A stretch of DNA of 20,804 nt from an uncultured Prevotella sp. (GTDB lineage Bacteria; Bacteroidota; Bacteroidia; Bacteroidales; Bacteroidaceae), in the NCBI GenBank assembly GCA_937916075.1, contig CALGHW010000078.1, forward strand, positions 1 through 20,804. Reading direction: 5' to 3'. Positions 1-6,855 of this stretch are shown in pieces. How positions within the stretch are numbered: the first letter of the stretch is position 1; every line of letters begins with the position of its first letter. The notes beneath the pieces are model-generated. The model ran no database searches, was not told the origin of the DNA, and worked only from the letters and a program-made list of their open reading frames with translations. The translations under genes were made by a program, and so were the position numbers.

Positions 1-8
1 TGGTTGGT

Positions 9-74
9 ACCAGTCACCTTGGTGGCTGGCACCCGTCACCTTGGTGACTGGCACCCGTCACCTTGGTGACTGGC
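9..74. repeat. Tandem array of three 22-bp palindromic units
   Basis: Three consecutive 22-bp units lie at 9-30, 31-52 and 53-74. The second and third are identical and the first differs at two positions. Each unit is nearly self-complementary around a central TT, with GTCACC facing GGTGAC and flanking CCA/TGG, so each could form its own hairpin. Only the right-hand end is seen with confidence; bases 1-8 may be a degraded earlier copy, so the array may continue beyond the window. No open frame uses it convincingly. The function is unknown. Confidence 0.85.
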
Positions 75-316
75 TCTAAGATGGCCAATAAAACAGACTA
101 AAACGGGGCTTTCTTTGTTTGTGATTTAGGTGGAATGTCACTAAATTATTCACCACTACCGCCTTTTTTGTGCGGTGAGACACCGCACCCACTATGTAAA
201 GGCACCACACCCACAATGGTGGGTGTGGTGAAGTGATGCGTGAGCTGCCTGACTTTGAATGAGAAGTTGGCAACTTTCAAAGCGAAAGCTGCCAACTTTA
301 CAATGTGGGATATGTT
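75..316. other. Non-coding stretch with stacked hairpins
   Basis: No credible gene lies here; the short open frames have no recognisable features. The stretch holds three inverted repeats. One is a 7-bp stem with a 3-nt loop at 171-187. Another is a perfect 12-bp stem with a 4-nt loop at 203-230. The third is a 15-bp stem with one mismatch at 264-298. Together with the 22-bp array it makes about 300 bp of repeat-rich DNA downstream of the DUF362 gene. Confidence 0.7.
264..298 (-). terminator. Possible terminator hairpin after the DUF362 gene
   Basis: Arms 264-278 and 284-298 pair over 15 positions with one mismatch, around a 5-nt loop. The hairpin begins 19 bases past the stop codon of the minus-strand DUF362 gene. 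The bases following it on the minus strand are only moderately T-rich, so it may be a weak terminator, an mRNA-end-stabilising hairpin, or a dispersed palindromic repeat. Confidence 0.45.
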
Positions 317-1606
317 CTAAAGCTTTTTGTATCGCAAGTCGAGCTTGATGTATTTCCGCTCCTTGGCGTTGTTCCAGTGCTCCATCAGTCCGAGCGGCTG
401 TTGGAGCGGCTTTCCGTCTTGCTTGTAGGTGACGCCACTGGGGGCGTGGGGAATGGAGGCCGCCTCGCGGAGATACTCGTCGCAGTAGTTCAGACTGCCG
501 AAGTCGGGCCATTCGCCGATAATCAGGTCCATGGCCACTGCGTCGCAGGCCAGCTCGTCTTGTGAGGCGATGAGCGAGCAGGCCCAGTCGCCGCCGAAAG
601 GCTCCTTCTGCCACTTGGGTGATGGAGCCCCGTTGACATCCCTTGACCCGTAAGTGCCGTCGATGAGGAAGAGCAGCGTCTTCTGTCCCAGGTGCTTGTG
701 GGCGATATAGTCCACTAAGGTCTTGTAGGCCGGTCGGCCGCCACGCTTGTCCTGGCTGATGCCGTTGTGTGCGTTTTTGCGCCACTGTAGGCTGATGTCC
801 GTGGCTCCATACCAGTTTTTGGCCGTGAGCGTCACGCCCGGTCCCTTGTGGGTCTTCAGCAGCGCACTGTTAATCAGGTAGTCTGCGTCCACGATGCATC
901 GGGCCAGTCCGCGGGCCATCTTCCCGTTGTCCTGTGAATAGACAATCTGCTCCTCATAGTAGTCACATTTCTGTCGTCCGTCGCCGCCGATGTTGTCGAT
1001 GAACGTCACTCCGGGAAACTCCCGGTGAATCTTGTTGTAGATGCTGTCGGTGATGGCCCGGCTCGGCTCGCAGACGATGATGTCGCGCTCGTCCACCTGT
1101 GCCTCCTTGACCAGTGAGCGCACCAGGGCCAGGGTGACAAAGGGCGATGAGTTGAGGTCGATGGTGTCGTGGTGGGTCGTGGCGTTGTTCATGTTCAGCT
1201 TGATGGCAATCTTTTCACCCCTCCGGTAGGTGCGGTTGCCCCGTCCGCGCGCCTTGTTGAAGTGGCGGAAAAGAGCCTTCCATGCCTTCCGGGCGTGCGG
1301 TTGCCCGGCCAGTTGGCTTACCGCCTCGTTGACCATGGTGTCGGCCTTGTCCTGGCTGTTCCAGCGGTCTTCCACCCACAGGCCCGTCTGGCCGTCCCAC
1401 GAGGCCACGCCCGGGCAGTGTACCCATGCCACCCGTCCTGGATGCACGCCTCGGCCCTGTCCCAAGGGTTGGTTGGGGGCGACAAACAGTTTGGGGCCGC
1501 GCGGCTTGCGGGAAGCCTGTCCCGGTTGGGGAGACTGCGCCGATACGGCCATGGCCGCCAGCAAGAACATCAAGGTGGATAAAAAGCGTTTCAGTAGTGT
1601 AGTCAT
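317..1606 (-). CDS. Secreted DUF362 domain protein
   Basis: This 429-residue protein opens with a signal peptide: basic MTTLLKR, a hydrophobic stretch, then an AVSAQ-type cleavage site near residue 24. The body matches my memory of the DUF362 family of Bacteroidota. Supporting stretches are the KIAIKLNMNN segment, the 'VCEPSRAITD' segment, 'LLKTHKGPGVTLTAKN', and the C-terminal 'FLIDGTYGSRDVNG' part. Some DUF362 proteins carry a ferredoxin domain; no CxxCxxC cluster is seen here. The biochemical role is not established, and export to the periplasm is inferred from the signal peptide. It is monocistronic, transcribed away from purH. A TAnnTTTG box ends only four bases before the ATG, so either the mRNA is nearly leaderless or that box is chance. 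The next upstream in-frame options are worse, so this start is kept. Confidence 0.85.
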   Translation of the reverse strand: MTTLLKRFLSTLMFLLAAMAVSAQSPQPGQASRKPRGPKLFVAPNQPLGQGRGVHPGRVAWVHCPGVASWDGQTGLWVEDRWNSQDKADTMVNEAVSQLAGQPHARKAWKALFRHFNKARGRGNRTYRRGEKIAIKLNMNNATTHHDTIDLNSSPFVTLALVRSLVKEAQVDERDIIVCEPSRAITDSIYNKIHREFPGVTFIDNIGGDGRQKCDYYEEQIVYSQDNGKMARGLARCIVDADYLINSALLKTHKGPGVTLTAKNWYGATDISLQWRKNAHNGISQDKRGGRPAYKTLVDYIAHKHLGQKTLLFLIDGTYGSRDVNGAPSPKWQKEPFGGDWACSLIASQDELACDAVAMDLIIGEWPDFGSLNYCDEYLREAASIPHAPSGVTYKQDGKPLQQPLGLMEHWNNAKERKYIKLDLRYKKL

Positions 1607-1610
1607 GCGG

Positions 1611-1618
1611 CAAAGATA
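1611..1618 (-). promoter_or_regulatory. Possible -7 box of the DUF362 gene
   Basis: On the minus strand this reads TATCTTTG, matching TAnnTTTG, and ends four bases before the ATG. No TTTG is found at the expected -33 distance. If it is used, transcription would start at or within a base or two of the start codon. The evidence is weak. Confidence 0.3.
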
Positions 1619-1720
1619 AACAAAAAAATCAGAAAAAGAGACCGCATCCTGTCCGAATTTTCATCAGAACTTTGCATAAGACAAGAAAAACATGGGCAGG
1701 CATAAAATTTCACCTTAAAA

Positions 1721-1752
1721 TATGGTGCTGTCGGCACTTTTTAGTAACTTTG
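1721..1752 (+). promoter_or_regulatory. Promoter of purH-mreB-mreCD-mrdA-rodA
   Basis: TAACTTTG at 1745-1752 matches the Bacteroidota -7 box exactly. A TATG at 1721-1724, 20 bp upstream, is a three-of-four match to the -33 TTTG. The box ends 30 bases before the purH ATG, leaving a leader of roughly 25 nt. This is the only good promoter seen ahead of the cluster. Confidence 0.65.
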
Positions 1753-1782
1753 CAACCTAAATACATTATATAACGTTATATT

Positions 1783-2376
1783 ATGGCTGGAACAAAGAAA
1801 ATCAAGACTGCGCTCATTTCCGTATTCCATAAGGACGGACTCGACGAGCTGCTCAAGAAACTGGATGAAGAAGGTGTGAAGTTCCTCTCTACCGGAGGTA
1901 CTCAGAAGTTTATAGAGTCATTGGGCTACAAGTGTGAGAAGGTGGAAGATGTCACCACCTATCCCTCCATTCTCGGTGGCCGCGTGAAGACATTGCATCC
2001 CAAAATCTTCGGAGGCATCCTGGCCCGCCGCGACAATGAGGGCGACAAGGCCCAGATGGCAGAATACGAGATACCCGAAATAGACCTGGTTATCGTGGAC
2101 CTCTATCCCTTTGAGGACACAGTGGCCAGCGGCGCTTCGGAGGCCGACATCATCGAGAAGATAGACATCGGCGGCATCTCGCTCATCCGTGCCGGAGCCA
2201 AGAACTTCAAGGACGTGGTCATCGTGCCCAGCAAGGCTGAGTACGGCGTGCTGCTTGACATCCTCAACAAGAAGGGCGCCGAGACCGATATCGAGGATCG
2301 CCGGATGTTTGCCACCCGCGCCTTTGGCGTGAGCAGCCACTACGACACGGCTATCCACGGCTGGTTTGCCAAATAA
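1783..2376 (+). CDS. purH: IMP cyclohydrolase, single-domain PurH
   Basis: This 197-residue protein corresponds to the N-terminal IMP cyclohydrolase (MGS-like) half of bifunctional PurH. That half closes the ring of formyl-AICAR to give IMP, the last step of purine synthesis. Visible family motifs are STGGT (36-40), GGRVKTLHPKIFGG (65-78), DLYPF (106-110) and EKIDIGG (125-131). The usual protein is about 500-520 residues. The C-terminal AICAR transformylase half is absent, and the frame ends cleanly with a stop 34 bp before mreB, with no remnant behind it. Some Bacteroidota encode a separate AICAR transformylase, so this is probably a functional single-domain enzyme, not a pseudogene; that partner is not in the window. 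It is the first gene of the rod-shape cluster. Confidence 0.9.
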   Translation: MAGTKKIKTALISVFHKDGLDELLKKLDEEGVKFLSTGGTQKFIESLGYKCEKVEDVTTYPSILGGRVKTLHPKIFGGILARRDNEGDKAQMAEYEIPEIDLVIVDLYPFEDTVASGASEADIIEKIDIGGISLIRAGAKNFKDVVIVPSKAEYGVLLDILNKKGAETDIEDRRMFATRAFGVSSHYDTAIHGWFAK

Positions 2377-2410
2377 GATTTCAGGATTAGATAAAGCAAT
2401 AAGTTAAGAA

Positions 2411-3433
2411 ATGGGATTTTTTTCATTCGTTCAGGAGATAGCAATGGACCTTGGCACAGCCAACACCATTATTATCAGTGACGACAAGATTGTAGTAGAC
2501 GAGCCTTCGGTGGTCGCACTCGACCGCCGCACGGACAAGATGATAGCCGTGGGCGAGAAGGCCAAGATGATGTATGAGAAGACACACGACAACATACGTA
2601 CCATCCGTCCGCTGCGCGACGGCGTGATAGCCGACTTCTCTGCCTGCGAGCAGATGATGCGCGGACTCATCAAGATGGTGCATACGGGCAGCCGCCTGTT
2701 CTCGCCTTCGCTCCGCATGGTTATCGGTGTGCCGTCGGGTTCCACCGAGGTGGAGCTTCGCGCTGTGCGTGACTCTGCCGAGCACGCCGACGGCCGCGAC
2801 GTCTACTTGATATTCGAGCCGATGGCCGCCGCTATCGGTATCGGTATCGACGTGGAGGCGCCGGAGGGCAACATGATTGTCGACATCGGCGGCGGCTCTA
2901 CCGAGATTGCCGTTATCTCGCTGGGCGGTATCGTGAGCAACAACTCCATCCGTATCGCAGGCGACGACCTGACGGCCGACATCCAGGAATACATGAGCCG
3001 TCAGCACAACGTGAAGGTCAGCGAGCGTATGGCCGAGCGTATCAAGATACATGTGGGCTCGGCCCTGACCGACCTGGGCGAGGAGGCTCCCGAGGACTAC
3101 GTGGTTCACGGCCCTAACCGTATCACCGCACTGCCCATGGAAGTGCCTGTGTGCTATCAGGAGATAGCCCACTGTCTCGACAAGACCGTGGCCAAGATTG
3201 AGAATGCCGTGCTCTCCGCCCTGGAGAACACACCGCCAGAGCTTTATGCCGACATTGTGAAGAACGGTATCTATCTGAGCGGCGGCGGTGCCTTGCTGCG
3301 CGGCCTCGACAAGCGTTTGACCGACAAGATTAATATACCGTTCCACATCGCTGAAGACCCGCTTCACAGTGTGGCAAAGGGTGCCGGTATCGCTCTGAAG
3401 AATGTGGACCGCTTCTCATTCTTGATGAGATAG
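2411..3433 (+). CDS. mreB: Rod shape-determining protein MreB (bacterial actin)
   Basis: This 340-residue actin-fold ATPase polymerises under the inner membrane and guides the elongasome, which inserts lateral peptidoglycan. ATP-binding motifs are clear: phosphate-1 DLGTANT (13-19), EPMAAAIG (136-143), phosphate-2 VDIGGGST (157-164) and a C-terminal LSGGGALLRGL near residue 289. The N-terminus MGFFSFVQEI resembles the short amphipathic membrane-binding segment of MreB proteins. The length is normal and the gene is complete. It follows purH by 34 bp, so it is probably co-transcribed. It is separated from mreC by an unusual 136-bp gap with an inverted repeat, which may set MreB levels apart from the downstream membrane proteins. 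Confidence 0.97.
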   Translation: MGFFSFVQEIAMDLGTANTIIISDDKIVVDEPSVVALDRRTDKMIAVGEKAKMMYEKTHDNIRTIRPLRDGVIADFSACEQMMRGLIKMVHTGSRLFSPSLRMVIGVPSGSTEVELRAVRDSAEHADGRDVYLIFEPMAAAIGIGIDVEAPEGNMIVDIGGGSTEIAVISLGGIVSNNSIRIAGDDLTADIQEYMSRQHNVKVSERMAERIKIHVGSALTDLGEEAPEDYVVHGPNRITALPMEVPVCYQEIAHCLDKTVAKIENAVLSALENTPPELYADIVKNGIYLSGGGALLRGLDKRLTDKINIPFHIAEDPLHSVAKGAGIALKNVDRFSFLMR

Positions 3434-3447
3434 CATGAGTCATGCGT

Positions 3448-3537
3448 CATTCTTAATGCATAATTGGGCCGGTGCCGATGGGCTTTCCCACGAAAGCTGT
3501 CTGCACGAGCCTGATTATGCATTATGCTTTAAGAATG
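3448..3537. repeat. Inverted repeat between mreB and mreC
   Basis: Arms of 17 nt at 3448-3464 and 3521-3537 match at 16 of 17 positions, enclosing 56 nt. Inside lies a further perfect stem, GCTTTC/GAAAGC, at 3482-3497. A partial copy of the right arm (TGCATTAAGAATTATG) follows at about 3540. This sits in the only sizeable gap of the mre cluster. It could be an RNA-processing or attenuating structure, or a small inserted repeat element. There is no T-run after the outer stem, so a simple terminator is unlikely. Confidence 0.75.
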
Positions 3538-3569
3538 GTGCATTAAGAATTATGGTTTGACGAAGCTTT

Positions 3570-4469
3570 ATGCGCAACTTATTAGAATTTCTTGCCAAAT
3601 ACAACCACTGGATGCTGTTTGTCGTGCTCGAGGTGTTGAGCTTGGTGCTGCTCTTCAGATTTAACAGCTATCAGGGCAGTGTCTGGTTTACATCAGCCAA
3701 TGCCGTGGCCGGACAGGTGTATGAGTGGAACTCGGCCGTCAGCTCGTTTTTTTCCATGTCGAAGGTCAATGAGGAGCTGACGCTCCGCAACTTCTACCTG
3801 GAGCGCCAGGTCAACCAGCTTTCGCGCCTTTATGCCGAGCAGACGGGCGACACGACGGTTACCCGCCGCAACGAACTGGCTTATCTGCGACAGTTCAGTC
3901 TGATACCGGCCAAAGTGGTGAGCAATTCGCTCGACCGTCCCGACAACCTCATCACCATCAACAAGGGCCAAGCCGAAGGCGTCAATGTGGACATGGGCGT
4001 GGCCTGCGGCAACGGTGTGGTGGGCGTGGTGTTCATGTCGTCGGCCCATTATGCCATCGTGATGCCGGTGCTCAATACCCGGTCGCGTATCAGTTGCTCT
4101 ATCCGTGGACGCGGCTATTTCGGCTATCTGCAGTGGTATGGCACCGACCCCTCCATCGCCTATGTGGAGGATATTCCGCGCCATGCTCATTTCAAGCGTG
4201 GCGACTGGGTGGAGACCAGCGGCTACTCGTCCATCTTTCCACCGGGTGTGCTGGTGGGAAAGATTATCCAGGTATACAACTCGCGCGACGGACTGTCCTA
4301 TCGCCTGAAAGTGCAGCTCACCACTGATTTTGGCAATCTGCGTGATGTGTGTGTCATCAACGACAAGGGGATAGCCGAGCGTACCCGGCTGATGGAGGCC
4401 GCCCGCGACTCGCTCCGGCAGACTGAAGCCAATGGCGCCGGTGCCAAGACGTCACAAGAGCAAAACTAA
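3570..4469 (+). CDS. mreC: Rod shape-determining protein MreC
   Basis: This 299-residue bitopic membrane protein of the elongasome has a short cytoplasmic N-terminus and one membrane helix at about residues 14-31. A predicted coiled coil follows (about 60-95, including the VNEELTLRNFYLERQVNQL region), then the MreC beta domain from about 105 to 275. In that domain, 'NLITINKGQAEGVNVDMGV' and 'TSGYSSIFPPGVLVGKI' are recognisable family stretches. MreC links MreB, MreD and PBP2 and favours the active state of PBP2. The C-terminal tail is polar and low in complexity. The gene stands 136 bp behind mreB and 41 bp ahead of mreD. Confidence 0.95.
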   Translation: MRNLLEFLAKYNHWMLFVVLEVLSLVLLFRFNSYQGSVWFTSANAVAGQVYEWNSAVSSFFSMSKVNEELTLRNFYLERQVNQLSRLYAEQTGDTTVTRRNELAYLRQFSLIPAKVVSNSLDRPDNLITINKGQAEGVNVDMGVACGNGVVGVVFMSSAHYAIVMPVLNTRSRISCSIRGRGYFGYLQWYGTDPSIAYVEDIPRHAHFKRGDWVETSGYSSIFPPGVLVGKIIQVYNSRDGLSYRLKVQLTTDFGNLRDVCVINDKGIAERTRLMEAARDSLRQTEANGAGAKTSQEQN

Positions 4470-4510
4470 TGTGTATATATAATTAAGGTAAAGAAGAGAA
4501 ATATTCAGCG

Positions 4511-5008
4511 ATGTCAATAGATGTTTTAAAACGTGTCGTATGGTTTGTCATACTCTGTGGCGTGCAGGCCTTGGTGCTCAATCATATCCACCTGTTCAAC
4601 TGTGCCACGCCGCTCTTGTATGTCTACTTTGTCGTGCTCTTTCCGCTTAACTACCCCAAGTGGGGGCTGTTGTTGTGGAGCTTCATGCTGGGCCTCGTGA
4701 TAGACATGTTTTCCAATACTCCGGGCGAGGCGGCCGCCTCGCTGACTTTGGTGGGTGCGGCGCAGCCCTATTTCTTCCAGCTCTTTGTGCAGCGTGACGC
4801 GCCGGAAGACATCAAGCCCTCGCTGCGCACCATCGGGCCCACCAAGTTCTCCTTTTATGCCTTCACCCTCGTGTTGCTCCACTGCCTGGTGTTCTTCACC
4901 CTCGAGTCGTTTAATTTCTTCAACTGGCTCCAGTGGCTGGAGTGTATCTTGGGCAGCACATTGATAACCTTTATCCTGATAATGACCATAGAGAGCGTTA
5001 AGAAGTGA
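4511..5008 (+). CDS. mreD: Rod shape-determining protein MreD
   Basis: This 165-residue, very hydrophobic protein has about five membrane helices, which is the usual size and pattern of MreD. Sequence identity alone would be weak, as this family diverges quickly. Its position between mreC and mrdA, in the order conserved in most rod-shaped bacteria, makes the call firm. It forms part of the MreBCD membrane complex. Its TGA stop overlaps the GTG start of mrdA (GTGA), which suggests translational coupling. Confidence 0.92.
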   Translation: MSIDVLKRVVWFVILCGVQALVLNHIHLFNCATPLLYVYFVVLFPLNYPKWGLLLWSFMLGLVIDMFSNTPGEAAASLTLVGAAQPYFFQLFVQRDAPEDIKPSLRTIGPTKFSFYAFTLVLLHCLVFFTLESFNFFNWLQWLECILGSTLITFILIMTIESVKK

Positions 5009-6855
5009 AAGATTACGAGCTTGACAACAGGCGATTCGTTATCGGCGGCGTGGCCATGGCCATTGTGGTCATCTACATCATCCGCTTGTTCACCTTGCAG
5101 ATTATGAGTGACGACTATAAGAAGAACGCCGACTCAAACGCCTTCCTGAAAAAAATAGAGTATCCGTCGCGGGGAGTCATCACCGACCGCAACGGGCAGC
5201 TGATGGTGTACAACCAGCCGGCTTATGACATCATGGTCGTGATGAACGAGGCCAAGGGCCGGCTCGACACGGCCGAATTCTGTGCCACGCTCAATATGAC
5301 CCGTGAGGAGTTTGAGCGGCGGATGGACAACATCAAGGACCGCAGCAAGAACCCTGGCTATTCGCGCTTCACCGAGCAGCTTTTCCTGAGCCAGCTCTCC
5401 GACAAGGACTTTGGCATCTTTCAGGAGAAGATGTTCCGCTTCCCGGGCTTCTACGCCCAGAAGCGCAGTATCCGTCAGTATGAATATCCCTATGCCGCCC
5501 ACGTGTTGGGCGATGTGGGCGAGGTGTCGCCTGCCGACATTGAGGAAGATGACTATTACCAGCCTGGCGACTATATCGGCAAGCTTGGCGTGGAACGCTA
5601 TTATGAGAAGCAGCTACGTGGAGTCAAAGGCGTGCAGATATTGCTCCGCGACGCCCACGGCCGCATCCAGGGCAGCTATCAGAACGGCCGCTTTGACCAG
5701 CGCCCCGTGCCCGGCAAGAACCTTACTCTCAGCATTGACGCCAAGCTTCAGGCTTTGGGCGAGCGGCTGCTCGAAGGCAAGATAGGCAGTATCGTGGCCA
5801 TCGAGCCCTCCACCGGCGAGGTGCTGGCCATGGTGTCGTCACCCAGTTATGATCCCCGTCTTATGGTGGGCCGCCAGCGAGGTAAGGAGCATGTGCGGCT
5901 GAGCCGCAATCCTTGGCGCCCACTCCTCAACCGCAGTATCCAGGGACAGTATCCTCCGGGCTCCACCTTCAAGACCACCCAGGCATTGACCTATGTGTCG
6001 GAAGGCATCATCCAGCCCTCCACACTCTTTCCCTGCCATCACGGATTTTACTGTAAGGGGCTCCATGTGGGTTGCCACGGCCATGCCTCACCACTCAATC
6101 TCACCGAGGCCATCACCACCTCTTGCAACGGCTACTTCTGTTGGGGCCTCTACTATATGATGGGCAACCGCCGCAAATATCCCCACGTGCAGGATGCCAT
6201 GACCCGCTGGCGCGACTATATGGTCAGCATGGGCTTTGGCTATAAGCTCGGTATCGACTTGCCGGGCGAGAAGCGCGGACTGATACCCAACGCCGCCTTC
6301 TATGACAAGGCTTACCACGGGTCCTGGAACGGACTGACCATCATCTCCATTTCCATCGGACAGGGTGAGGTCAACCTCACACCGCTCCAGATAGCCAACC
6401 TCGGGGCCACCATCGCCAACCGTGGCTATTACTACACGCCCCATGTGGTGCGCAAGGTGCAGGGCGAGCCGCTCGACACGGCCTTTACCCGCCGCCACTA
6501 CACGATGGCCAACCGCCGCTCTTACGACGCCGTGGTGGCAGGCATGCGCGGATCGGCCTTGCGGGGTACTTGCAAGATGCTGGCCAAGTACAACTTTGAA
6601 CCCTGTGGAAAGACCGGTACGGCTCAGAACCGTGGCCATGACCACTCGGTATTCATGGGCTTTGCCCCGATGAACAATCCTAAGATAGCCATTGCCGTGT
6701 ATGTGGAAAACGGCGGATGGGGCGCCGACTATGGTGTGCCTATCGGCGGATTGATGATGGAACAGTATATTAACGGAAAACTCACCGAGTCGTCCATGCG
6801 GATGGCCGACGAGTTCCAACATAGACGAATAGCTTATGGCTCAGGCAACAGATAG
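5005..6855 (+). CDS. mrdA: Penicillin-binding protein 2, elongasome transpeptidase
   Basis: This 616-residue class B PBP has one N-terminal membrane helix (about 11-32), a PBP dimerisation/pedestal domain, and a transpeptidase domain from about residue 255. Active-site motifs are intact: STFK with nucleophile Ser320 and Lys323, SCN at 373-375, and KTG at 536-538. It cross-links lateral peptidoglycan with RodA. The start is GTG, overlapping the mreD stop by 4 nt; the next in-frame Met lies inside the membrane helix and would spoil it, so GTG is preferred. Between the first and second motifs, residues 344-360 hold a dense Cys/His cluster (Cys 344, 350, 357; His 345, 346, 354, 358, 360), which may bind a metal as reported for some PBP2 proteins. 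The 3' end overlaps rodA by 20 nt. Confidence 0.96.
   Translation: MKDYELDNRRFVIGGVAMAIVVIYIIRLFTLQIMSDDYKKNADSNAFLKKIEYPSRGVITDRNGQLMVYNQPAYDIMVVMNEAKGRLDTAEFCATLNMTREEFERRMDNIKDRSKNPGYSRFTEQLFLSQLSDKDFGIFQEKMFRFPGFYAQKRSIRQYEYPYAAHVLGDVGEVSPADIEEDDYYQPGDYIGKLGVERYYEKQLRGVKGVQILLRDAHGRIQGSYQNGRFDQRPVPGKNLTLSIDAKLQALGERLLEGKIGSIVAIEPSTGEVLAMVSSPSYDPRLMVGRQRGKEHVRLSRNPWRPLLNRSIQGQYPPGSTFKTTQALTYVSEGIIQPSTLFPCHHGFYCKGLHVGCHGHASPLNLTEAITTSCNGYFCWGLYYMMGNRRKYPHVQDAMTRWRDYMVSMGFGYKLGIDLPGEKRGLIPNAAFYDKAYHGSWNGLTIISISIGQGEVNLTPLQIANLGATIANRGYYYTPHVVRKVQGEPLDTAFTRRHYTMANRRSYDAVVAGMRGSALRGTCKMLAKYNFEPCGKTGTAQNRGHDHSVFMGFAPMNNPKIAIAVYVENGGWGADYGVPIGGLMMEQYINGKLTESSMRMADEFQHRRIAYGSGNR

Noticed and set aside
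1..74. 22-bp repeats as a CRISPR array
   Set aside because: Units abut each other with no variable spacers, and no cas genes are present.
1783..2376. purH as a truncated pseudogene
   Set aside because: The frame covers one complete domain with all visible motifs intact, has a good promoter, and shows no remnant of the second domain downstream. Stand-alone transformylases are known in the phylum.
2423..3367. A 314-codon minus-strand open frame opposite mreB
   Set aside because: It is an antisense shadow of mreB, with His/Val-rich translation and no recognisable domain or start signals.
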